This document shows positions 7,713 to 15,949 of a DNA stretch of 38,940 bases, one piece after another (position 1 is the stretch's first letter; each line of letters opens with the position of its first letter). Location: the NCBI GenBank assembly GCA_036702975.1, contig DATNPX010000031.1:1-38940 (forward strand). The letters run 5' to 3'. A program made the translations under genes and the position numbers. Under the pieces are notes generated by a model. That model ran no database searches, was not told the DNA's origin, and saw only the letters and a program-made list of their open reading frames with translations. The stretch is from DATNPX01 sp036702975. Lineage in GTDB: Bacteria; Cyanobacteriota; Vampirovibrionia; Obscuribacterales; Obscuribacteraceae.

Positions 7713-9135
7713 ATCCTTGAACTATGTTTTGGTTCAATACTTCGCACTGTTTAGCTCTGCACTGAGTGCTATTGCCGCACAAGGGCCAATTTTTGAGCAA
7801 CCCCAACAGAATCCGGTATTAAGTCCCAAACCGAGTGCTGTACCTAGTTCGACAGATTCGCAACAATCGGTAGATAAGCCAAATCTTTATTTCCTGTCCG
7901 CTGGTGGTGAGCCAGTCACACTCACTTTGTCAGCCGCATTTAAACTGGCTGATGACAATAATCCCGAAATAGTTCGAGCTGGCTATGACGTTTCACTAGC
8001 CGCGGCCGGTATCAAAACTGCTGCAGCAATTCCAAATCCCCAGCTCACCGTCCAGTCCGGTTTTGGTCCTGCTTACACAAATACTATTGCCGGTGAGCCG
8101 CAGGCTGTTGGAATCAATCAAATATTTGAGACAGGTGGCAAACGCCGCTCCCGCATACGTGTGGCGAAAGCTTCCCAAGAATTATCGGCTATTAAATTAC
8201 GGGCAGTACGCTTCGATATTCACACGCGTGTTCGCAGAACATACCTGGAGCTGTCGGCGGCGCAAGCATACACAGAGCTTGTTATGCGCCAGCGAAATCT
8301 AGCCGAACGATTGCTAAGCATTGCACGGGATCGTTTTAAAGCCGGGGATGTACCGGAGTCGGACACTTACCAGGCAGAATTGAGTAAAAATCAATTTGAT
8401 ACTCAAGTCAATCTTGCACACGGCAGAATCAGGCAAGCTCAAATTCAGCTCAGCACGCTTTTAGGACTGCCGACAAATTCGGCTGTGGTTGCTCAAGAAC
8501 ATGTATTGGTCACTATTTCAGAATCTACAGATCTGGTGCCGAAACATGCGATGAATTTGCCTCAGCTCAATGAACTTGTTGAAAGTGGCTTCTCCCAACG
8601 CCCGGATCTCTTGGCGGCCAAGCAACAAATCAACGTATCCGCGCAACAGCTTCGGCTTGCTAAAGCGCAGCGCATACCGGATATCACAATTGGGTCCGGC
8701 TTGGTTTATACAACCTTTCGGAATGTGCCCCAGCAACAATTCGGCGCATTTTTGAACGTCAACGTTGACCTACCAATTTTTTATCAAAGGCAGGGCGAGA
8801 TTGCTGCGGCTCAGGCCGCAATTAACCAATCGACCACAGATGTCCTTATAACGCAAAGAAAAACTCAAGCGGAGATCCAGGCTGCATACGAAAATTTCCA
8901 TTTGGCGCAAGCGAATATCAATCAGTATGAAATGAACTTGATTGAAAACGCGCAGCGCTCCACTAACGCTGCTGAACTTGCTTACAAGTATGGAAAAAAT
9001 CGTCTAGCTGACGTAATTCTGGCGCAACAAGCAGCGCAGCAAGTAAATTCAGGATATTTTGACGCCGTCATCTCTTACGCAAACGCTTGGTCAGACCTGG
9101 AAAAAGCCGTGGGACACACAATAGCCGCGCGCTAA
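7705..9135 (+). CDS. czcC: Outer-membrane efflux channel, CzcC/TolC family
   Basis: 476 residues from ATG 7705, chosen because it places a signal peptide first (MNKSLNYVLVQYFALFSSALSAIAAQ); an earlier in-frame start at 7672 lies inside the sensor gene. After a ~50-residue linker the protein shows the two long helical outer-membrane-efflux repeats. Typical features are TLSAAFKLADDNNPEIVRAG near the start, AGIKTAAAIPNPQL, and KYGKNRLADVILAQQAAQQV in the second half. It is expected to form the trimeric exit duct of a CBA-type heavy-metal exporter spanning the envelope. It overlaps the sensor gene by 8 bp and is followed 12 bp later by the adaptor gene, so sensor, channel, adaptor and pump form one transcript. 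The symbol indicates family; the metal specificity is inferred from the CmtR-like regulator. Confidence 0.87.
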   Translation: MNKSLNYVLVQYFALFSSALSAIAAQGPIFEQPQQNPVLSPKPSAVPSSTDSQQSVDKPNLYFLSAGGEPVTLTLSAAFKLADDNNPEIVRAGYDVSLAAAGIKTAAAIPNPQLTVQSGFGPAYTNTIAGEPQAVGINQIFETGGKRRSRIRVAKASQELSAIKLRAVRFDIHTRVRRTYLELSAAQAYTELVMRQRNLAERLLSIARDRFKAGDVPESDTYQAELSKNQFDTQVNLAHGRIRQAQIQLSTLLGLPTNSAVVAQEHVLVTISESTDLVPKHAMNLPQLNELVESGFSQRPDLLAAKQQINVSAQQLRLAKAQRIPDITIGSGLVYTTFRNVPQQQFGAFLNVNVDLPIFYQRQGEIAAAQAAINQSTTDVLITQRKTQAEIQAAYENFHLAQANINQYEMNLIENAQRSTNAAELAYKYGKNRLADVILAQQAAQQVNSGYFDAVISYANAWSDLEKAVGHTIAAR

Positions 9136-9147
9136 TTGGAGTAACAA

Positions 9148-10563
9148 ATGTACAGTCGAAATCTCTTACCTCTTCTGACTATTGCAACCTTGATCAGCCT
9201 CATCGCCGCTGCCAGTCAAAGTTACGCTGAAGAAGAGACGAAGAAATCAAAAGACGCTGATACCACAGGCAATGTGGAGATTGCTGTCGATGTCCAGAAA
9301 GCGATGGGTCTTACAACCCAGCAACCAGCACTCCTAGACTCAACACAAAGCAATATGATCAATGGGCAAATTGAGTCTATACCGGCAAATACTGCCGACG
9401 TAAATGCTCCGCTAGCAGGACGCATACTCACTTTGCTGGCACAAAAAGGACAGAGGGTTTCTAAAGGCGATCCACTGATAGTTGTCGATACTCCAGAGAT
9501 TCGGCAGCTCGCCGTTGAATCGTCGCGGACAATCGCACAGAATCGCCTCGCTGAAGAGCAGGCTCAAGCCAAACTCAGTCTGGCAAAAACAAACTTTGAA
9601 CGTGAAAAGACTCTTCTAGAACTCAAAGTGACCGCCAAAAAAGACTATCAAGCCGCCGAAAGTCTCTTGAGGCAATCTGAAGCTGACTTAAAAGCCGCGC
9701 GCGTGCAATTGCAACTAAGCAATGCCATGTTAAAAAATCGATTGGCTCAACTGGGGCAACGAATACAGGCAACAGCCGATGGTCATGTCACCTTGTATTG
9801 TCCGCTTTCCGGGGTGATTTCAGATCAACAAGTGACACCTGGAGAATCCGTAGAGCCTGCTCGGCTACTTCTGAAAATCGTTAATACGTCGCAGGTTTGG
9901 GCTGTGGCGCAAGTTTATGAAAAGGACATACACCTTGCACGGATAGGACAAAAAATCATCGTTAAAACCCCTGCATATCCCGGGCTGGCTTTTACAGCAA
10001 TCATAGCGGCCATTGATCCTGAGGTCGATCCAGTCACTCGAACCGTAGGAGTTAGGGCGCTCATCAACAATCCAAAAGGTCTTTTGAAACCTCAAATGTT
10101 CGCAACGATTGAGCTTGTCTGTGCAACTAAGGACCCCTCGAAAGCGCTGTATTTACCAAGTGATGCACTGGTGACATCGAGCGGGAAAAATGCCGTTTTT
10201 GTCAAGCGAGACAGCACTCATTTCCAGCTCGTTCCCATTAGTGTTGGTGAAACTAAAGACAATTACGTTCGCGTCTCGTCTGGACTGGCCGCTAATGATA
10301 ACGTCGTGACAGAACGAGCTTATCAATTACTTGCGGAAACTTCTAAATCAAGCATACCTTCAGACGATGACGAAAAAAGCGACGGAAAGCCAGCTACTAA
10401 GCCAGCTTTCCCAATGTGGCTAACTTTGCTCATTGGAGTGGTGCTAGTAATAATCGCTTTTTTAGCAGGCAAACTGACCGGACGCGGCAACAAAGCTACA
10501 GGCGAAAAATCGGTCGCAAACGATGCGTCCGTGAGTACTGCGGAGAAGCATACGAATGCTTAA
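9148..10563 (+). CDS. czcB: Periplasmic adaptor (membrane fusion protein), CzcB-like, with C-terminal membrane helix
   Basis: 471 residues. An N-terminal signal peptide (RNLLPLLTIATLISLIAAAS) is followed by an acidic/Lys stretch. A lipoyl half (ADVNAPLAGRILTLLAQKGQ), an alpha-helical hairpin (~residues 120-205), a second lipoyl half and a beta-barrel domain (DVNAPLAG..., LPSDALV, VVTERAYQLL) come next in the order usual for RND adaptors. It should bridge the CzcA-like pump and CzcC-like channel. Unusual is a strong hydrophobic segment at ~residues 421-441 (WLTLLIGVVLVIIAFLAG) followed by a polar tail. Most CzcB-type adaptors are anchored at the N-terminus by lipid or TM and have nothing like this. 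The gene overlaps czcA by 8 bp. No zinc-binding CzcB extension or His-rich segment is visible. Confidence 0.87.
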   Translation: MYSRNLLPLLTIATLISLIAAASQSYAEEETKKSKDADTTGNVEIAVDVQKAMGLTTQQPALLDSTQSNMINGQIESIPANTADVNAPLAGRILTLLAQKGQRVSKGDPLIVVDTPEIRQLAVESSRTIAQNRLAEEQAQAKLSLAKTNFEREKTLLELKVTAKKDYQAAESLLRQSEADLKAARVQLQLSNAMLKNRLAQLGQRIQATADGHVTLYCPLSGVISDQQVTPGESVEPARLLLKIVNTSQVWAVAQVYEKDIHLARIGQKIIVKTPAYPGLAFTAIIAAIDPEVDPVTRTVGVRALINNPKGLLKPQMFATIELVCATKDPSKALYLPSDALVTSSGKNAVFVKRDSTHFQLVPISVGETKDNYVRVSSGLAANDNVVTERAYQLLAETSKSSIPSDDDEKSDGKPATKPAFPMWLTLLIGVVLVIIAFLAGKLTGRGNKATGEKSVANDASVSTAEKHTNA

Positions 10564-13500
10564 TGGGTTGATTTTATGGTCGATTAGCAATCGATTCGTT
10601 GTAGTCATTTTATCGATTTTGGTCCTAGCAATGGGACTCAGTGTCGTTTTGAAGCTACCACTTGATGTGTTCCCTAACTTCGCGCCACCGCAAGTAGTCA
10701 TTCAAACCGAGGCGCTTGGCTTAGCCCCGGAAGAGGTGGAGTCACTTGTTACTTTACCGCTCGAAAGTGCGCTGAACGGAACACCAGGCCTAGTCGATAT
10801 TAGATCTAGTTCGGCAATCGGATTGTCTGTAATAACCACTATCTTTGAGGGCTCCACAGACATCTATCGAGCAAGACAACTCGTAGCTGAAAAGGTTCAG
10901 CAAGTTGCACCACGCTTGCCTCAAGGTGTTAATCCACCGTTGCTATCACCTATTAGCAATCCGGTTGGAGACGTCATTAAGTACGCCCTCACCATCGATA
11001 GAACCAAGTCTAGTTCTGCTCCAACAACGCTACTAGATGTGTCCACTATCGCCAACTGGCAAATTCGCAACAGACTCCTGGCTATTCCGGGAGTGACGCG
11101 GGTACTCGTTCTTGGCGGCGGCGAAAGGCAGTATCAGGTGTTGGTGCACCCAGAGAAACTAAAACAGCTTGGTGTGACGCTGCTACAAGTTACCGAAGCC
11201 GCGCGCAATGCGAACTTAAATGCTCCAGGCGGCTTTCTTTTGAAGCCCGACCGCGAATTTCTCATACGTGGCTTGGGCCGCATTCGCAGTATCTCCGATC
11301 TTAAAACTTCAGTGGTGGCGGTGAATAAAGGCGGTATCCCAATTCGCCTTATCGATGTTGCTGATGTCGTCATTGGTTCTGGTATTAAACGCGGGGATGG
11401 CTCTTTCGCCGGAGAAGATGCTGTCATCGTAACGGTCACACGTTCACCTTTTGCGGATACTCCGACAGTAACGAAAGCAGTCGAATCCGCCATGAACGGG
11501 ATCAAAAAAACTCTGCCTGTTGATGTCAGAGTAGCTACCACATTTCGACAAGAAGACTTCATCGAGAAGTCCGTAGAGAACGTGGTAGAAGCCCTGCGCG
11601 ACGGCGCCCTCATTGTCGCCGTAGTCTTGGTTTTATTCCTGGGCAATTGGCGAACCATTGCCATAACGCTCACAGCATTGCCACTCTCGATAGTTCTTGG
11701 CCTTGTTGTCCTGAATTGGTTTGGAGTCGGCTTAAATACAATGACTCTGGGCGGTCTTGCCATCGCTCTGGGTGGCGTCATAGACGACGCAATCATAGAT
11801 GCTGAGAACGTCTACCGACGGCTGCGTGAAAACAACATAAAGGGCCGCGCTGCACAACCCCCGCTCAAAGTAGTGTTCGAAGCATCAGTACAAATTAGAG
11901 GCTCTGTCGTATTTGCTACTTTGATTCTCTGTGTCGTTGTATTGCCTATCTTTGCCCTGTCTGGAATTGAAGGGCGCATTTTTACTCCACTTGGGTTGGC
12001 CTATATCCTCTCCACGCTGGCATCACTGCTGGTTGCACTGACGGTTACTCCAGCACTCTGTTATCTATTGCTCGCTAATCGAAAATTGCCCGAAGACGAA
12101 ACATGGACTGTGCGCCAGCTTAAGAGGATTTACGAGCCTATCTTAAACTTCGCCATGAGGCGACCAATGGTTGTTTTGATTGGCTCGGTTTTAGGATTTC
12201 TTGCAAGTCTTTTGCTTGTGCCTGCATTGGGTACAACCTTCCTGCCTGAGTTTCAGGAGCGCAGCTTAGTTATCACCTTGAACCAAATGCCCGGTGCATC
12301 TCTGGCATCCACTCAACAAATCGGCAAGGCCATCGAGCTTGCGCTTATGAAGCACTCAGAAATTGAAACCATTCAATTCCGTGCTGGTCGAGCCTTTGGG
12401 GATGACGATGCTGGTGTCGTTACTTTCGGCGAATTGGATATACAAATTGCTGAACGCTCTAAAGATAGAGCCACAGTGATGGAAATGATCCGCAAGGAAC
12501 TGGCTCGCTATCCTGGTGTTTCAGCCAATCTTGGCGGATTTATTTCAAATAGAATCGATGAGACTCTATCAGGCACCAGGGCTGCTCTGGCGATAAAGAT
12601 TTTTGGCCCAGACTTGATGATCTTGCGCTCCCAAGCGCAATCTGTCGCCGGTGCTATAGAAAAAATCAAAGGCTTAGTAGATCTACAAATTGAGCCTCAA
12701 CAGCCGGTTCCGCAGATCTCTGTTCGTTTCGATAGAGACAGTGCAGCTCGCTATGGATTGACGGTTGGATCACTAGCGGACACAGTGGAAACCGCGCTGA
12801 ACGGAAAGGCAGTTTCACAAGTGCTGGAAAGTCAGCGCTTATTCAATCTGGTCGTGTGGCTGTCACCAGATGCTCGAAATAACGCTGAAAAGATCGGCAA
12901 TCTTCTCGTTGATACACCGACTGGAGTCAAGGTGCCGTTGTCATCGGTTGCTACTCTCGTCCGCGATTCAGGCCCTAATACAATCAATCGGCAAAACGTT
13001 TCACGGCGCATTGTTATCTCAGCTAATGTGTCAGGCCGAGATATCGGCTCTGTTGTGTCTGATGTCAAACGAGAATTGAGCGAACACGTTAATTTGCCGC
13101 CAGGTTATTACCTAGATCTCGGCGGACAGTTCCAAGCACAACAAAGGGCTAGCCAAGAGCTTCTTGTGTATACCGTGGTGGCAATGCTTTTCGTCGCGGT
13201 TCTAATCCATCAATCGGTAGGTTCGGTAAGGTCCACAATTCTGATACTAACTAACCTACCTCTGGCTTTGATAGGCGGCATAATTTCTGTTTCTGTAAGT
13301 GGTGGCGTTCTATCAGTAGCCTCATTGATTGGCTTCATCACCTTGTTTGGTGTCGCCAACCGAAACGGCATTATATTGGTCACAACCTACAACCACATGC
13401 TTGAATCAGGAGCGCCTATCCGACAAGCAATCAAAGAAGGTTCCATGGAGCGGCTGTCACCCGTGCTAATGACCGCCTTGACCGCTGCCATGGCCATGCT

Positions 13501-13699
13501 GCCATTGATGATTGGTGGCGGCGCCGGAAAGGAAATTCTGCAACCCCTTGCTTATGTTGTGTTCGGTGGTCTTTTCACATCCACAGCACTGACTCTGATT
13601 GTTATACCGGTGTTGTTCAGTCGTTTTGGTCCCAGCCGTCAAAACTTGGTTGATAATCCATCGGTTGTGACGATTTCCAGCCCAATTGATGTACCATAA
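10556..13699 (+). CDS. czcA: Heavy-metal efflux RND pump, CzcA-like
   Basis: 1047 residues, the usual length for HME-RND pumps. The protein starts with the amphipathic/TM1 segment (SNRFVVVILSILVLAMGLSVVLKLPLDVFPNFAPPQV), and DVFPNFAPPQV is characteristic of the heavy-metal branch. The central TM helix holds the acidic proton-relay motif GGVIDDAIIDAENVYRR at ~residues 403-419. A second set of helices near the C-terminus (LFGVANRNGIILVTTYNHM, AMAMLPLMIGGGAGKEILQPLA) completes the two-fold RND repeat. Proton-driven export of divalent metals through the CzcC-like channel is the expected function. The variant motif (VIDDAIIDAEN rather than the IVDGAVVIVEN of classic CzcA/CusA) places it in a separate HME subgroup, so Zn/Cd/Co versus Cu/Ag specificity should not be read from the symbol. 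Sensor context favours Cd, Pb or Zn. Confidence 0.9.
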   Translation: MLNGLILWSISNRFVVVILSILVLAMGLSVVLKLPLDVFPNFAPPQVVIQTEALGLAPEEVESLVTLPLESALNGTPGLVDIRSSSAIGLSVITTIFEGSTDIYRARQLVAEKVQQVAPRLPQGVNPPLLSPISNPVGDVIKYALTIDRTKSSSAPTTLLDVSTIANWQIRNRLLAIPGVTRVLVLGGGERQYQVLVHPEKLKQLGVTLLQVTEAARNANLNAPGGFLLKPDREFLIRGLGRIRSISDLKTSVVAVNKGGIPIRLIDVADVVIGSGIKRGDGSFAGEDAVIVTVTRSPFADTPTVTKAVESAMNGIKKTLPVDVRVATTFRQEDFIEKSVENVVEALRDGALIVAVVLVLFLGNWRTIAITLTALPLSIVLGLVVLNWFGVGLNTMTLGGLAIALGGVIDDAIIDAENVYRRLRENNIKGRAAQPPLKVVFEASVQIRGSVVFATLILCVVVLPIFALSGIEGRIFTPLGLAYILSTLASLLVALTVTPALCYLLLANRKLPEDETWTVRQLKRIYEPILNFAMRRPMVVLIGSVLGFLASLLLVPALGTTFLPEFQERSLVITLNQMPGASLASTQQIGKAIELALMKHSEIETIQFRAGRAFGDDDAGVVTFGELDIQIAERSKDRATVMEMIRKELARYPGVSANLGGFISNRIDETLSGTRAALAIKIFGPDLMILRSQAQSVAGAIEKIKGLVDLQIEPQQPVPQISVRFDRDSAARYGLTVGSLADTVETALNGKAVSQVLESQRLFNLVVWLSPDARNNAEKIGNLLVDTPTGVKVPLSSVATLVRDSGPNTINRQNVSRRIVISANVSGRDIGSVVSDVKRELSEHVNLPPGYYLDLGGQFQAQQRASQELLVYTVVAMLFVAVLIHQSVGSVRSTILILTNLPLALIGGIISVSVSGGVLSVASLIGFITLFGVANRNGIILVTTYNHMLESGAPIRQAIKEGSMERLSPVLMTALTAAMAMLPLMIGGGAGKEILQPLAYVVFGGLFTSTALTLIVIPVLFSRFGPSRQNLVDNPSVVTISSPIDVP

Positions 13700-13848
13700 A
13701 AGATTTGATTTCTGGCACGCCGTAATCTCCAGCAACGGCTGCGAACGGTAAAGCTTCTTGAAAACCTACTTCGGAGAACGGTTCCTGGTACGCCCTTCGA
13801 GCTGTACTGATTGAAGTACACCTTGATTGGTACAATGCTCAACCTCAG

Positions 13849-13870
13849 TCTGTCCGGCTTTCCGGACAGA
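13849..13870. repeat. 9-bp perfect dyad before the recombinase gene (possible operator or recombination subsite)
   Basis: TCTGTCCGG-CTTT-CCGGACAGA ends 17 bp before the TTG start of a serine recombinase. No T-run follows, so a terminator is unlikely. The half-site ends TGTCCG/CGGACA recall resolvase res half-sites, but the dyad is shorter than a standard ~28-bp res subsite. It could equally be an autoregulatory operator. Confidence 0.45.
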
Positions 13871-13887
13871 ATTTCTGGAGGGTTTAA

Positions 13888-14505
13888 TTGGTACAAAAGA
13901 CCGTCGCCATATACTGCCGGGTATCAACCTCTGACCAGTCCTGCGAACGCCAGGAACGCGACCTTCGTGCCTACGCGGAAAAGGCAGGGTGGCAGCTGGC
14001 GGGCGTATGGAAAGAAACAGCGTCTGGAAGAAAAGATGGCCGCAAAGAACGCCAGGAAATCATTGCGTTGGCACAGGCGCGCAAGCTCGACGCTATTCTG
14101 GTCACTGAACTGACGCGCTGGGGTCGTAGCACCATAGATCTGATTCACACGCTCCAGGAGCTTCAGAGCTGGGATGTCTCACTCATCGCTCAATCAGGCC
14201 TGCAATTTGATCTGGGGACATCCCAAGGCAAGCTGATGGCCAGCATTATGGCCTCTCTCGCTGAGTTCGAGAGCGACCTTATAAGAGAGCGCGTCAAGTC
14301 AGGGATAGCGGCTGCCAAAGCCAGAGGTAAGAAGATGGGCAGGCAGCCCGGGCAACGAATAAAGTCCGATCGTCTCGCGCCCAAAGTTTTGAGCATGGTC
14401 GAGGAACGCAATTCGTATCGCACAATCGCAGACAAGTTGAGAATCAGCAAAAGCACGGTCACAGACATCGTTAAACGGAATCGTTTACTGCCAGACGCGG
14501 ACTAA
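13888..14505 (+). CDS. Serine recombinase (resolvase/invertase family)
   Basis: 205 residues from TTG 13888, selected because a strong Shine-Dalgarno (GGAGGG) sits 5 nt upstream and because the frame then begins VQKTVAIYCRVST, the canonical start of the catalytic domain. The nucleophile is the Ser in YCRVSTSDQ (S13). The E-helix region follows (VTELTRWGRS, MASLAEFESDLIRERVKSGIAAAKARGKKMGR), and a C-terminal helix-turn-helix (NSYRTIADKLRISKSTVTDIV) completes the Tn3-resolvase/Hin layout. It cuts and rejoins DNA via a phosphoserine link, resolving cointegrates or plasmid dimers or inverting a segment. It stands alone between the czc genes and convergent TPR gene, with a dyad directly upstream as a possible target. 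It is not adjacent to the Tn3 transposase at the right edge. Confidence 0.85.
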   Translation: MVQKTVAIYCRVSTSDQSCERQERDLRAYAEKAGWQLAGVWKETASGRKDGRKERQEIIALAQARKLDAILVTELTRWGRSTIDLIHTLQELQSWDVSLIAQSGLQFDLGTSQGKLMASIMASLAEFESDLIRERVKSGIAAAKARGKKMGRQPGQRIKSDRLAPKVLSMVEERNSYRTIADKLRISKSTVTDIVKRNRLLPDAD

Positions 14506-14543
14506 AGGCCACTAAATTAAACTTCAGTCCGGTGGTGGCTAAT

Positions 14544-15329
14544 TTACTCGCTGGCTTCTGACTTCTGACCCAACTTACTCTTGACTGTTTCGTAATTCTT
14601 TCGCGCATCAGCTAAGGCAGGATCATTTGTTTTTGCGGTCTTCTGCCGTATGACAAGCGCACGCTTGGCGAGCGGCTCGGCCTGCGCATACTTGCCTTGC
14701 TTGACGTAAAGTCCGGCAAGGTTGGTCAGATCGGCAGCCACAGCGGCACTATCTGAACCGACTTTCTTTTCGTCTATTGCGAGTGCCTCTTTGAGTAAGA
14801 CTTCCGCATGATCACATTGCCCTTCAGTGTCGCAAAGGGCTGCCAGGTTGTTAAGGGTAGTTGCCACCGCCGGGCTATCGGAGCCCAGAGCTTTTTTGCG
14901 TATTTCTAAAGCTCGCTCGCAGTAAGTCTTTGCTTCTCCACAGGTACCTTTTGCATCACAAGCAGCCGCAAGATTATCAAGTTGAGCAGCTATGTCAACA
15001 TGATTTGGTCCCTGAACTTTCTCCCGCATTGCAAGAGCCCGCTTAAAGAGCTTCTCTGCCTCCGCGGGCTTGTCTTCCTCAAGGTAGACCAATCCGAGTT
15101 CATTAAGTGTTATCGCCAGCCGTAGCTCTTTGTCGTTCTCGCCATACTTTTCCGCCTCTGTACGTGCTTTGGCAAGTACTTTTTCGGCTTGCTGAAAGCG
15201 TCCCTGGCTATAAGCTTGAGACGCACCCTGCATGTATGTATGCCAGACGCTGTGATCGGCATAGGCACTTGGAACCGCAAGAGCCAATATGACTCCGGCA
15301 GCAAACAGCCCGTGCTTTGACATATTCAC
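14544..15329 (-). CDS. Secreted TPR-repeat protein (kinesin-light-chain-like)
   Basis: 261 residues with a signal peptide (HGLFAAGVILALAVPSAYADHSVWH). About five tetratricopeptide repeats of the 42-residue type follow, for example LAITLNELGLVYLEEDKPAEAEKLFKRAL, LDNLAAACDAKGTCGEAKTYCERALEIR and LTNLAGLYVKQGKYAQAEPLAKRALVIR. Two repeats carry extra cysteines (CDAKGTCGEAKTYC; CDTEGQC) that could pair or bind metal. TPR proteins act as binding scaffolds; the partner is unknown. The start is GTG 15329, with GAGG nine bases upstream; ATG 15323 is an alternative. It is convergent with the recombinase and 29 bp downstream of a His-rich protein gene on the same strand, probably co-transcribed with it. 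Confidence 0.82.
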   Translation of the reverse strand: MNMSKHGLFAAGVILALAVPSAYADHSVWHTYMQGASQAYSQGRFQQAEKVLAKARTEAEKYGENDKELRLAITLNELGLVYLEEDKPAEAEKLFKRALAMREKVQGPNHVDIAAQLDNLAAACDAKGTCGEAKTYCERALEIRKKALGSDSPAVATTLNNLAALCDTEGQCDHAEVLLKEALAIDEKKVGSDSAAVAADLTNLAGLYVKQGKYAQAEPLAKRALVIRQKTAKTNDPALADARKNYETVKSKLGQKSEASE

Positions 15330-15358
15330 GATTGCTTACCTCGTAACTTTGTACACCA

Positions 15359-15670
15359 TTAATCATGATGGTCCTGGTGTTCATGGTGCTCGTCGTACTC
15401 ATGATGAGCGTCGTCGGCAGCGTGATGGGCGTCTCTCAACTGATGAGGACTTGGGCCCCAGTAGTTGCCGTAGCCTGAGTTGGTGCCGTAATAGGGATTG
15501 TAGTTCTGGTGTCTGTTATAGCTATAATTCCATTGATTCCCATAGCCTTGGTGTGCACCGGTCAGTTGATCTTTCACTTGGTGCCAGAAGGCATGATGTG
15601 CAGACACCGGTAAGGAAGAAGTAAAGCTGATAAGAACTGTCAAGACGAAAAAGGCAATAGCTATTCTCAT
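15359..15670 (-). CDS. Small secreted His/Tyr/Asn-rich protein, possible metal binder
   Basis: 103 residues, starting at ATG 15670 with GGAGG seven bases upstream. A signal peptide (MRIAIAFFVLTVLISFTSSLPVSA) is followed by HHAFWHQVKDQ, a Tyr/Asn/Gly-rich middle, and a C-terminal tail in which almost every second or third residue is His or Asp (HHAADDAHHEYDEHHEHQDHH). Such tails bind Zn, Ni or Cu in many unrelated proteins. I know no named family. It is encoded near metal-efflux genes and resembles in style the proteins at 18442 and 18809, so a periplasmic metal buffer or sensor is a reasonable inference. The gene is divergent from the flavoprotein gene; the 279 bp between them hold no further gene that I can see. 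Confidence 0.72.
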   Translation of the reverse strand: MRIAIAFFVLTVLISFTSSLPVSAHHAFWHQVKDQLTGAHQGYGNQWNYSYNRHQNYNPYYGTNSGYGNYWGPSPHQLRDAHHAADDAHHEYDEHHEHQDHHD

Positions 15671-15949
15671 AATTCAGCCTCCTGAACTTAGGTAATTTTA
15701 CTTGAAACAGACGTTCGAGCAGAGCTATTTCCTACCTCTGATTGACATTAGGTCGGAGAGTCCTGTGCACCAATAAGTTTGGGACCCGTTTGTTCAGTTT
15801 CCCTCTTTGCAGCTTGCGGGCTGTCGAATGGGAACTAAGCAGTTTTCGTGTTTAAGTTGTCCAATATCTTGATGGCAATTTTCCAAAAAAATTGTCGGGA
15901 CCCCAATACGTGTGTGATATTGCAACTGATCTGCAGGGAGTTCAGACAA

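Noticed and set aside
11134..11796. 220-codon minus-strand frame inside czcA
   Set aside because: Ser/Thr/Arg-rich shadow translation with no family resemblance; the RND frame is continuous.
13709..13880. Short open stretches after czcA (including one reading LDWYNAQPQS) that resemble transposase or regulator remnants
   Set aside because: Too short, no start codon, and two frames look equally plausible; not enough to call a remnant.
15742..15747. TTGACA hexamer in the divergent gap before the flavoprotein gene
   Set aside because: No acceptable -10 box at 16-18 bp on the plus strand, so no promoter is called.
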